Shown: in pieces, positions 50,911-58,147 of the stretch
Layout: every line of letters starts with the position of its first letter
How positions within the stretch are numbered: the stretch's first letter is position 1
Assembly (NCBI GenBank): GCA_934635225.1
Contig: CAKTYZ010000001.1
Coordinates: forward strand, 1 to 64,000
Direction of reading: 5' to 3'
From: an uncultured Kiritimatiellota bacterium
GTDB lineage: Bacteria; Verrucomicrobiota; Kiritimatiellia; RFP12; UBA1067
DNA: 64,000 nucleotides
The notes under the pieces: model-generated
What the model saw: only the letters and a program-made list of their open reading frames with translations
Told to the model about the DNA's origin: nothing
The model's database searches: none
Translations under genes and position numbers: made by a program

Positions 50911-52701
50911 ATGAAGAAGTTCCTGAGTGCAAACGAAGCGGTCGCCCACGCGGCGGCGCAAGCGGGGTGTGTGGTGGCGTCGGCCTATCCGGGCACGCCT
51001 TCGACGGAGATCCTGGAGAACATCGCGAAGTTCAAGGACACGATCAACTGCGAGTGGGCGGTGAACGAGAAGGTCGCCGTCGAGACGGCGGTCGGCGCAT
51101 CGATGGCCGGTGCGCGTGCGTTGACGGCGATGAAGCACGTTGGCCTCAACGTCGCGATGGATCCGCTCATGACGTTTACCTATGTCGGGCCGCTCGGCGG
51201 GTTCGTTCTTGTCTCGGCGGACGATCCGGGCATGCATTCGTCGCAGAACGAGCAAGACAACCGCAATCTTGCGAAGTTTGCGCGTGCGCTCCTTCTGGAG
51301 CCGGCGGATTCGCAGGAGGCGTATGACATGACGTGCGCGGCGTTTGAACTGTCCGAGAAGTTCAAGGTTCCGGTGATTCTGCGTCTCACGACGCGCACAA
51401 GCCACTCGGCGTCGCTCGTCGAGCTGGGAGACTTCAAGCCGGCTCCGCATCCGCTTCTTCCCTATGTGAAGGACATTCGCCGCAACATTCCCGTGCCGGC
51501 GTTCTCGCCGACTCAGCGACTGAACGCGCAGAAGCGTACGGCGGCGATGGAAAAGGAAGCCGTCCGCTCGAAGTTCAACAAGGTCGTGAAGCCCGCGAAG
51601 GGCGTCAAGGTCTCCGCGAAGGCGAAAGGCCTCGGCATCGTGACGAGCGCGGTCGCTTACCAGTACGTGAAGGAGATCTTCCCGGATGTCGTGATCTTGA
51701 AGCTTGGCTGGACGAATCCGCTCCCGAAGGCGCTTATCGCGAAGTTCGCGAAAACCGTGAAGAAGGTCCTTGTGGTCGAAGAACTTGACCCGTTCCTCGA
51801 AGACCAGATCAAGGCGATGGGCATTCCCGTGGTCACGCACAAGACCGAGCTCAACATGCTGGAACTGAACGCCGACCGCCTCCAGAACCTGCGCCATGAG
51901 ATTCTTGGCGACGTGCCGAAGGCCAAGGTGAGAAAGGTTGACGAGACGCTGCCGCGCCGTCCTCCGGTTCTCTGCGCGGGTTGCGGTCATCGCGGCGTCT
52001 TCTACGCCCTGCACAAGCTCGGCGCGACGGTGACGGGCGACATCGGATGCTACACGCTCGGCGCGTTTCCTCCGCTTTCGGCAATGGACTCGACGATTTG
52101 CATGGGCGCGTCGATTGGCAATGCCGCCGGCATGAAGAAGGCCGGGCTCAAGGGGCGCATTTGCGCGGTCCTCGGCGACTCGACATTCTTCCATTCGGGC
52201 ATGACGGGCATCCTTTCCGCGCTTTACAACGGCACGCCCGTGACGACGGTCGTCCTTGACAACCGCATCACGGCGATGACGGGGCATCAGGACAACCCGG
52301 GCACGGGCAAGACGCTTGCGGGCGATCCGGCCCCCGTCACGGAGATTGGCGACATTGCGAAAGCCTGCGGCTACAAGAAAGTGGTAAAGGTTTCGGCGGA
52401 CGATCTTGCCGCGCTGGAGACGACGCTCAAGGACGCGATGGACGGCGACGAGCCTGCGCTCGTCATCGCCTACGCGCCGTGTCGGATTGCGGCGAAGCTC
52501 ACGAAGGAAGGCCTGTGCGAGACGGACGCGGCGAAGTGCAAGGCGTGCGGCGCATGCTTCAAACTCGGGTGCCCGGCGATTACGCGAGGCGAGGAAGTCG
52601 CGCCGGGACGCTTCAAGATGAAGATTGACGCGTCGCAGTGCGCGGGTTGCAAACACTGCTCGCAGGTCTGCAAGTTCGGTGCGATCAAGCGCGTCCGCTG
52701 A
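50911..52701 (+). CDS. iorA: indolepyruvate ferredoxin oxidoreductase, alpha subunit
   Basis: The 596-aa enzyme oxidatively decarboxylates aryl pyruvates, reducing ferredoxin, in amino acid fermentation. It starts behind AAAGGAG. The pyruvate-ferredoxin-type domain (AYPGTPSTEILENIA, DDPGMHSSQNEQDNR) is followed by the ThDP-binding domain (CAGCGHRGVFYALH, GDIGCYTLGAFPP, MGASIGNAAGMKK, GDSTFFHSGMTG). Two ferredoxin-type clusters end it: Cys543-546-549-554 and Cys577-580-583-587 (CKACGACFKLGC, CAGCKHCSQVC). The first motif has the usual IorA spacing. The partner IorB (about 190 aa) is not the next gene, so it must be elsewhere or replaced. It probably shares a transcript with malic enzyme. Confidence 0.95.
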   Translation: MKKFLSANEAVAHAAAQAGCVVASAYPGTPSTEILENIAKFKDTINCEWAVNEKVAVETAVGASMAGARALTAMKHVGLNVAMDPLMTFTYVGPLGGFVLVSADDPGMHSSQNEQDNRNLAKFARALLLEPADSQEAYDMTCAAFELSEKFKVPVILRLTTRTSHSASLVELGDFKPAPHPLLPYVKDIRRNIPVPAFSPTQRLNAQKRTAAMEKEAVRSKFNKVVKPAKGVKVSAKAKGLGIVTSAVAYQYVKEIFPDVVILKLGWTNPLPKALIAKFAKTVKKVLVVEELDPFLEDQIKAMGIPVVTHKTELNMLELNADRLQNLRHEILGDVPKAKVRKVDETLPRRPPVLCAGCGHRGVFYALHKLGATVTGDIGCYTLGAFPPLSAMDSTICMGASIGNAAGMKKAGLKGRICAVLGDSTFFHSGMTGILSALYNGTPVTTVVLDNRITAMTGHQDNPGTGKTLAGDPAPVTEIGDIAKACGYKKVVKVSADDLAALETTLKDAMDGDEPALVIAYAPCRIAAKLTKEGLCETDAAKCKACGACFKLGCPAITRGEEVAPGRFKMKIDASQCAGCKHCSQVCKFGAIKRVR

Positions 52702-52719
52702 GGCCGTTCTGCCGTGAGC

Positions 52720-53037
52720 ATGACGTGTTACTCCGAGACGTCCGAAGGCGTCATCCTCAATGTCCGGGCCCAGCCGCGCGCGTCGCGCGCGGGATTGGAC
52801 GGCCTTTGGGGCGATGCGGTGAAGGTGCGCATCCGCTCCGCGCCCGTGGACGGCAAGGCGAACAGGGAGCTCGTCGAGACGCTGGCGGAGACCTTTGGCC
52901 TGCCCAAGTCGCGTGTCGCCTTCAGGGGCGGCGAGACGTCAAAGACGAAGCGTCTCCTGCTGACGGGGATGACGGCCTCGGCGGTCGAAGCCGTCCTTGG
53001 CAAGCTGCGGGAGAACGGAGGGGTCTGCGGGCGGTGA
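52720..53037 (+). CDS. YggU/DUF167 family protein
   Basis: The 105-aa product matches the DUF167 fold: VILNVRAQPRASRAGLDGLW, VKVRIRSAPVDGKANRELVE, LAETFGLPKSRVAFRGGETS, then SKTKRLLL. The family's function is unknown. A GTG at 52714 (Val-Ser-Met) is an alternative start. It sits 18 bp after iorA and may ride on that transcript. Nothing in it is unusual for the family. Confidence 0.9.
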   Translation: MTCYSETSEGVILNVRAQPRASRAGLDGLWGDAVKVRIRSAPVDGKANRELVETLAETFGLPKSRVAFRGGETSKTKRLLLTGMTASAVEAVLGKLRENGGVCGR

Positions 53038-53044
53038 GGCTTTT

Positions 53045-53053
53045 TGGTATAAT
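53045..53053 (+). promoter_or_regulatory. promoter TGGTATAAT of the 53076 gene
   Basis: Extended -10 in a T run, just after the yggU stop. ATG 53076 follows 22 bases later with AAGGA as ribosome binding site. Confidence 0.65.
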
Positions 53054-53075
53054 TCCCGTCGAAGTGAAACAAGGA

Positions 53076-53864
53076 ATGTCCATCAAGAAACGAATCGTTC
53101 TGCTGGTCGCGGTTCTCGCGGGGACTGCCTTCGCCGAGAAGCAGCCGTATTCCCGTTATCAGACGATTGTCGACCGTCAGATGTTCGGGCCTTTGCCTGT
53201 CGGCTTTGATCCGGCGAAGATGCCGAGCGAAGTGACGCGGTCGGCCCAGAAGGAACTGACGAAAGAGCAGGAGCAGCTGAAGAGCGCCATTCGCTTTTCC
53301 GTCATCAACATGACGCCAGACGGACAGGTCGCCGTGGGCTTCACGGACAATTCGGACGGGAAGAATCCGCGTCACTACTACTTGAAGGTTGGTGAGACGC
53401 GCGGCGGTTGGTTGGTGAAGGAGGCCGATCCCGAGACGGCGACGATGACGATCGCGAAAGGCGACATCGAGGTCACGCTTGTCATCGGCGGCGATTCCGC
53501 GCAGGATGCCGGAGCGACAGCCAAGGCCGGCGCGGCTCCGGGAGCGGTCGATGGCGGCATCATGCTTCTGAAGGAGACGGCTCGTCGTTCGCCCATTTTG
53601 GGCGGCGGGACATTGCGCAGTCGCCGCCTCGCGCGCGAGGCCTATGACCAGAAGCAGGCGGAGGAGCGTCGCAAGCAGCAGGAGGAGGAACGGCAGGCGC
53701 GCGAGGCCGAGCGCGAGGCGCAGAAGCGCGAATTCCAGGAGATGCGCGAAGGCCTTCGCGCACAGCTTGAATCCCTGCGTGAGGACATCAAGGTCAAGGC
53801 CAAGGCCGCCGCCGACGAAGGCGGACAGGAGCAAACGGAACATGAGAACAACGACGCTGAGTGA
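53076..53864 (+). CDS. exported protein with C-terminal coiled coil, function unknown
   Basis: The 262-aa product starts at ATG 53076 behind AAGGA; the frame runs further upstream through yggU. Signal peptide (KRIVLLVAVLAGTAFA) leads to YSRYQTIVDRQMFGPLPVGF. The middle is beta-rich (RHYYLKVGETRGGWLVKEAD, MTIAKGDIEVTLVIGG). The last 90 residues are highly charged and helical (EERRKQQEEERQAREAERE), clearly a coiled coil. The YSRYQTIVDRQMFG block followed by a small beta domain recalls GspC/PilP-type secretion or pilus proteins, but this is weak. It overlaps the acyltransferase gene by 23 bp. Confidence 0.6.
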   Translation: MSIKKRIVLLVAVLAGTAFAEKQPYSRYQTIVDRQMFGPLPVGFDPAKMPSEVTRSAQKELTKEQEQLKSAIRFSVINMTPDGQVAVGFTDNSDGKNPRHYYLKVGETRGGWLVKEADPETATMTIAKGDIEVTLVIGGDSAQDAGATAKAGAAPGAVDGGIMLLKETARRSPILGGGTLRSRRLAREAYDQKQAEERRKQQEEERQAREAEREAQKREFQEMREGLRAQLESLREDIKVKAKAAADEGGQEQTEHENNDAE

Positions 53865-54687
53865 ATTTCAGGATTCCATTCGCCAGACGGGCGGCTACTG
53901 CACGTCGCCCGACTGTCGCGCGGTGACGCGGGCGAGACCGTCCGCGTGGACGACGCTTCGCTACACGTGGGGCGTGACGCGCGTCTTTCCATACAGCGCG
54001 GTAGCCGAGCCGTTCGGCAAGCTGACGACGGACGTCTGGGCGCAGTTCTGCTTCTCGACGGTGACGACGGCTGAGCGTCTCGGCATGAACGTGACGATTG
54101 AGGGCTTTTCGGACCGAATCGCGCACAAAGGGCCTGTCCTTTACGTCTGCAACCATCTGTCGATGACGGAGACGATTCTCCTGCCGCCGGTCTTGCTTGC
54201 GGTTTCGCCGTTCAGTTATGTCGCGAAGGCGTCTCTTGCGCACCTGCCGTTTCTTGAGAAGGCGGCGGAACACATGCGGATGGTTCCGATCAGCCGCGTC
54301 TCGCCGCGCGAGGATCTCATGAACATCTTGCGCGTCGGAACGGAACGGATTCACGGCGGCGACAGCTTTCTCATCTTCCCGCAGGGGACGCGATGCGAGG
54401 TTTTCAGCCGCAAGCGGTTCTCGTCCATCGGCGCGAAGCTTGCCGAACGCGCAGGGTGTCCCGTCGTTCCGATCGTCGTGGATACGCGCTGCCAGCCGAC
54501 TCGGAAAGAGGGGCTTTTGCGCAAGGTCTTCAAGGACTTCGGGCCTGTGGACACGCAGTACGACATCCGCGTCGCCTGCGGACCGGTGATTTCCGGCGGG
54601 CGTTCGCGCGAACTGCATGAGGCGTCCTTCGTCTGGATGGCGGAGAAACTGGAATCATGGGGCCTCCCGACGGATTGGGAGCGTTGA
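53842..54687 (+). CDS. PlsC-like 1-acylglycerol-3-phosphate acyltransferase
   Basis: The 281-aa product starts at ATG 53842, inside the end of the previous gene. LYVCNHLSMTETILLPP is motif I, but the usual H-x4-D reads H105-x4-E110. FPQGTRCEVF (179-188) is motif III, usually FPEGTRS. MRMVPISR is motif II and CPVVPIVVDT motif IV. The family acylates lysophosphatidate in membrane phospholipid synthesis. Glu for Asp is conservative and could retain the charge relay, so activity is likely but a different acyl acceptor is possible. The first 80 residues lack an obvious membrane anchor. Confidence 0.8.
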   Translation: MRTTTLSEFQDSIRQTGGYCTSPDCRAVTRARPSAWTTLRYTWGVTRVFPYSAVAEPFGKLTTDVWAQFCFSTVTTAERLGMNVTIEGFSDRIAHKGPVLYVCNHLSMTETILLPPVLLAVSPFSYVAKASLAHLPFLEKAAEHMRMVPISRVSPREDLMNILRVGTERIHGGDSFLIFPQGTRCEVFSRKRFSSIGAKLAERAGCPVVPIVVDTRCQPTRKEGLLRKVFKDFGPVDTQYDIRVACGPVISGGRSRELHEASFVWMAEKLESWGLPTDWER

Positions 54688-54717
54688 TTGGCAAGCAAGA
54701 AGAAAGGAAAAAGAAAG

Positions 54718-57153
54718 ATGAGGAAGCTTCAGTGGATGTCGGCTGTGTTGACGGCCGGCGCAATGGCGGCGAACGCACGGACGGTCGAGTGTTTCAACTC
54801 GGATTGGGAGTTCGCTCGGGAAGGGCAGCCGTTCGCGCGCGTTCAGGTTCCGCACGACTGGGCGATAGAGGGCCCTTTTGACGCGAAGCATGGCGGCAAC
54901 GTGGGCAGTCTGCCGTGGAAGGGGAGAGGAACTTATCGCAAGTCGTTTGTCCTGCCGGACACGCCGAAGGGGCGAGTCTTCCTTGAATTCGACGGCGTGA
55001 TGGCGCGCGCGACGGTCTTCGTGAACGGGCAGCCCTGCGGGCACGGCGACTACGGCTACCTCGGCTTCGTCGCGGAGGCGACGCCCTACCTCCTCGCGGG
55101 GACGAACACGGTGACGGTCAAGGTCGATACGCTCGACCACGCCTCTCGGTGGTATCCGGGCGCGGGCATCTACCGCGACGTTCGCCTCGTCACGACGGAC
55201 AAGGTGCATTTCGACGCGGACGCCCTGCGGATCGAGACGGACCACGTGCTGACCGACAAGGCGAAAGTGCGGGTCGTTGGCGCGGTTGAGAGCCGTGCGG
55301 TTGCTGACGCCTCGGCAAAGGTCTCGGTTCTTCTGCGCGGACCAGATGGGCGCTTTGTGGACGATGACGATGCGGAGATCGGAATCGACGGGTGCGAACG
55401 CGCGGACTTCTGTCTCAATCTCAAGGTGCGGAATCCTCAGCTTTGGCAGATGGAAGACGGGGCGAAGCTCTACACGCTGGAGATTCGGCTTTCGGGCAAG
55501 GACTTTGCGGACACGCTCGTGCGCCGCATCGGGCTGCGTGAGTTTCGCTTTGACGCGGACCGGGGCTTCTTCCTCAACGGCGTGCGCGTGCAGCTCAACG
55601 GCGTGGACCTCCACAGCGATCTCGGGCCGCTCGGCATGGCTTTTGACAAGGACGCGATGCGCCGCCAGCTTGCGGTCATGCGCGACATGGGCGCGAATGC
55701 GCTTCGGACCTCTCACAACCCGCCTGCGCCGCAGGTGCTGGACCTCTGCGACGAGATGGGCCTCTTCGTCTGGGACGAGGCGTTCGACAAGTGGAACGCC
55801 ACCTGCGGACGCGGCGACATCCCGCTGGAGGAGTTCGTGCCGCGCCAGCTCGTGAAGCTCGTCCGCCGCGACCGCAACCACCCGTCCGTCTTCGTCTGGT
55901 CGATCGGCAACGAGATCTCGCCCGGAAAGGCGACGCCGCCTGGGCAGGAGGACTGGGCGGGTCCGATCGCCCTCGGCACGAGTGCCGAGCGTTGCGCATG
56001 TTTCCGCCGCGTCATGCTGGCGGAGGACCCGACACGTCCCGTGGCAATCGGCAGTTGCTTCCCGGGTGCGATTGATCGCGGCGACCACAAGGCGCTTGAT
56101 CTTGTTGGCTGGAACTACGGCGACAAGTACGTCACGGCCTACGCGAAGGATCCGAAACAGCCCGTTCTCGACTCCGAAAGCGCGTCTGCGCTCTCGGAGT
56201 TCGGCTTCTATGCGGACACGTTGCCGAAGAACAAGACCGACTTCGCCTTTCAGACGGAGAATGTCGATTCGTATGACATGAACGCCGCGCCGTGGTCGGA
56301 CATCCCCGACCGCGAGTTCGCGCGCATGGAGCGCGACACGTTCTGCGCGGGCGAGTTCGTCTGGACGGGCATCGACTACCTCGGCGAGCCGACGCCGTAC
56401 CAGCCGAGCGCCGAGAAGCAGTACGGCTACCTGCCGCGTTCGCGGAGCTCTTATTTCGGCATCTGCGACCTTTGCGTGTTGCCAAAGGATCGTTTCTACT
56501 TGTATCGCTCGCATTGGAACAAGAAGGACTTCACGTTGCACCTCGTGCCGGGGCACTGGAACTTCCCGAAGAAGGCCGGGCAGAACGTGCCCGTCTTCGT
56601 CTACACGAGCGCGGACGAGGCGGAGCTGTTCGTGAACGGCCGCTCGCTCGGCCGGCGGAAGAAGATTCCGGATGCAGGCGTTGTCGATTCGGAGCCGGCG
56701 AACTACTACTCCGTCATGCCGCGTTATCGCCTGATGTGGAACGAGGTCCCCTACGAGGCGGGCGAGGTGAAGGCCGTCGCGTATGGAAAGGACGGGCAGA
56801 TTCTTGGTGAGAAGATTCTGCGCACGGCTTCCGCGCCGACGCGCGTCGTGCTGACGCCCGAGCCGCGCTATGGCAGCCTCTGCGTCGTCGTCGTCACGCT
56901 GGCGGACAAGGACGGCACGTTCGTCCCGAACGACAGTCGCCGCGTTTCCTTTGCGGCGGAAGGGTGCGAAATCGCGGCGGTCGGCAACTCGGATCCGCGC
57001 GGCTTCGAGAGTTTCAAGGACATCTCGGGGCATTCCCTTTGTTTCGGGCGCGCGGCAGTCTACCTGCGTCTGAAGCCGGGACTGCCGGCCCGTCTGACGG
57101 CGCGTGCGGAAGGGCTGGATCCGGCGGAAATCACTCTTGAACCGTTACGCTGA
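54718..57153 (+). CDS. GH2 beta-galactosidase-like hydrolase
   Basis: The 811-aa product starts at ATG 54718 behind AAAGGA; a TTG at 54688 in frame is unlikely. A short signal (LQWMSAVLTAGAMAANA) leads to the GH2 jelly roll (NSDWEFAREG, VQVPHDWAIEGPFD, RWYPGAGIYRDVRLV). The barrel carries RTSHNPPAPQVLDLCDEMG, VFVWSIGNEI (acid/base Glu399) and LDSESASALSEFGFY (nucleophile Glu487). GEFVWTGIDYLGEPTPY is diagnostic of the beta-galactosidase branch found in Bacteroidota-type GH2 enzymes. The C-terminal part has beta-sandwich domains (RVVLTPEPRYG). It could also act on beta-glucuronides or other beta-galactosides. It stands alone, between plsC and dapA. Confidence 0.9.
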   Translation: MRKLQWMSAVLTAGAMAANARTVECFNSDWEFAREGQPFARVQVPHDWAIEGPFDAKHGGNVGSLPWKGRGTYRKSFVLPDTPKGRVFLEFDGVMARATVFVNGQPCGHGDYGYLGFVAEATPYLLAGTNTVTVKVDTLDHASRWYPGAGIYRDVRLVTTDKVHFDADALRIETDHVLTDKAKVRVVGAVESRAVADASAKVSVLLRGPDGRFVDDDDAEIGIDGCERADFCLNLKVRNPQLWQMEDGAKLYTLEIRLSGKDFADTLVRRIGLREFRFDADRGFFLNGVRVQLNGVDLHSDLGPLGMAFDKDAMRRQLAVMRDMGANALRTSHNPPAPQVLDLCDEMGLFVWDEAFDKWNATCGRGDIPLEEFVPRQLVKLVRRDRNHPSVFVWSIGNEISPGKATPPGQEDWAGPIALGTSAERCACFRRVMLAEDPTRPVAIGSCFPGAIDRGDHKALDLVGWNYGDKYVTAYAKDPKQPVLDSESASALSEFGFYADTLPKNKTDFAFQTENVDSYDMNAAPWSDIPDREFARMERDTFCAGEFVWTGIDYLGEPTPYQPSAEKQYGYLPRSRSSYFGICDLCVLPKDRFYLYRSHWNKKDFTLHLVPGHWNFPKKAGQNVPVFVYTSADEAELFVNGRSLGRRKKIPDAGVVDSEPANYYSVMPRYRLMWNEVPYEAGEVKAVAYGKDGQILGEKILRTASAPTRVVLTPEPRYGSLCVVVVTLADKDGTFVPNDSRRVSFAAEGCEIAAVGNSDPRGFESFKDISGHSLCFGRAAVYLRLKPGLPARLTARAEGLDPAEITLEPLR

Positions 57154-57166
57154 AAACCATCGGTTG

Positions 57167-57175
57167 TGGTATAAT
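57167..57175 (+). promoter_or_regulatory. promoter TGGTATAAT of dapA
   Basis: The box is followed by ACGCACT, then ATG 57183, leaving seven bases. Predicts a leaderless transcript. Confidence 0.75.
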
Positions 57176-57182
57176 ACGCACT

Positions 57183-58061
57183 ATGAAGATTTCTGGAACC
57201 ATTACGGCTTTGGTGACCCCGTTCGCAAAGAACGACTCGGTCGATTACGGCGCGTTGAAGGCTCTCGTCGAAGAGCAGACGGCGGCGGGCGTCGAGGGCA
57301 TCTGCTCTGTCGGCACGTCGGGCGAATCCCCGACCTTGTCGCACGAAGAGCATCATAAGGTCATAGAGAAGACGATTGAGTACGCGGCGGGCAAGTGCCT
57401 GATTGTCGCTGGCACGGGCGCGAACGCGACGGACGAAGCCGTCTCGCTCACGAAGGCGGCCATTGGCTATGGCGGGGCGGACGCCTGTCTGCAGGTCACG
57501 CCGTACTACAACAAGCCGAACGCCGAAGGCCTTTACCGCCATTTCATGACAGTGGCGGATCTCGGTCTTCCGGTCGTCCTCTACAATGTTCCCGGGCGTG
57601 CCGGGCGGGAGATTCCGCTGGATGTCGTCGTGAGGCTGGCGCAGCATCCAAACATTGTTGCGATTAAGGAGGCGGCGGGGTCCGTTGAGCGCGTCTCGGC
57701 GATCAAGAGCCGACTGCCGGACTTTACGGTTCTTTCGGGCGATGATTCGCTTGCGCTGCCGATGATGTCCGTCGGGGCTGAGGGCGTCATCTCCGTCGCG
57801 TCGAACGTGATTCCGAAGCAGATGGGCGACATGATTCGTTTGGCGCGCGCTGGCAAGTTTGTCGAGGCGCGCGCACTCCACGCGAAATACTATCCGCTTT
57901 TCCATGACCTCTTCATTGACGTGAATCCGGTCATGGTCAAGGAGGCGTTGGCGCTTCTTGGCAAGTGTGAGCGGGCGTTCCGTCTGCCGCTCTGCGAGAC
58001 GACCGACGCGAATCTTGCGATCATGCGCAAAACTCTCGCGGAACTCGGCCTTCTCGGTTGA
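57183..58061 (+). CDS. dapA: 4-hydroxy-tetrahydrodipicolinate synthase
   Basis: The 292-aa TIM-barrel enzyme condenses pyruvate with aspartate semialdehyde, the first step of the lysine/diaminopimelate branch. GTITALVTPF opens the barrel. SVGTSGESPTLSHEEH holds the Thr/Ser dyad. TPYYNKPNAEGLY contains the catalytic tyrosine (about Tyr108-109), and VAIKEAAGS contains the Schiff-base Lys162. YNVPGRAG and SGDDSLALPMM complete the pattern. Length is typical (E. coli 292). The first ATG is fixed by the promoter seven bases upstream. It stands alone between a glycosidase and PEPCK. Confidence 0.96.
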   Translation: MKISGTITALVTPFAKNDSVDYGALKALVEEQTAAGVEGICSVGTSGESPTLSHEEHHKVIEKTIEYAAGKCLIVAGTGANATDEAVSLTKAAIGYGGADACLQVTPYYNKPNAEGLYRHFMTVADLGLPVVLYNVPGRAGREIPLDVVVRLAQHPNIVAIKEAAGSVERVSAIKSRLPDFTVLSGDDSLALPMMSVGAEGVISVASNVIPKQMGDMIRLARAGKFVEARALHAKYYPLFHDLFIDVNPVMVKEALALLGKCERAFRLPLCETTDANLAIMRKTLAELGLLG

Positions 58062-58078
58062 TTTCCGTGCGGTCGCTA

Positions 58079-58087
58079 TGGTATAAT
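58079..58087 (+). promoter_or_regulatory. promoter TGGTATAAT of the PEPCK gene
   Basis: Extended -10 followed by ACGCG, with TTGATT (58058-58063) 18 bp upstream as a possible -35. The leader is about 55 bases and contains a small hairpin at 58108-58125 before GAAGGAG. Confidence 0.75.
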
Positions 58088-58147
58088 ACGCGCAATTTTC
58101 ATTCAAAAGCCTCTTGAAAGGGGCTAAAACGAAGGAGCAAAGAAAAC

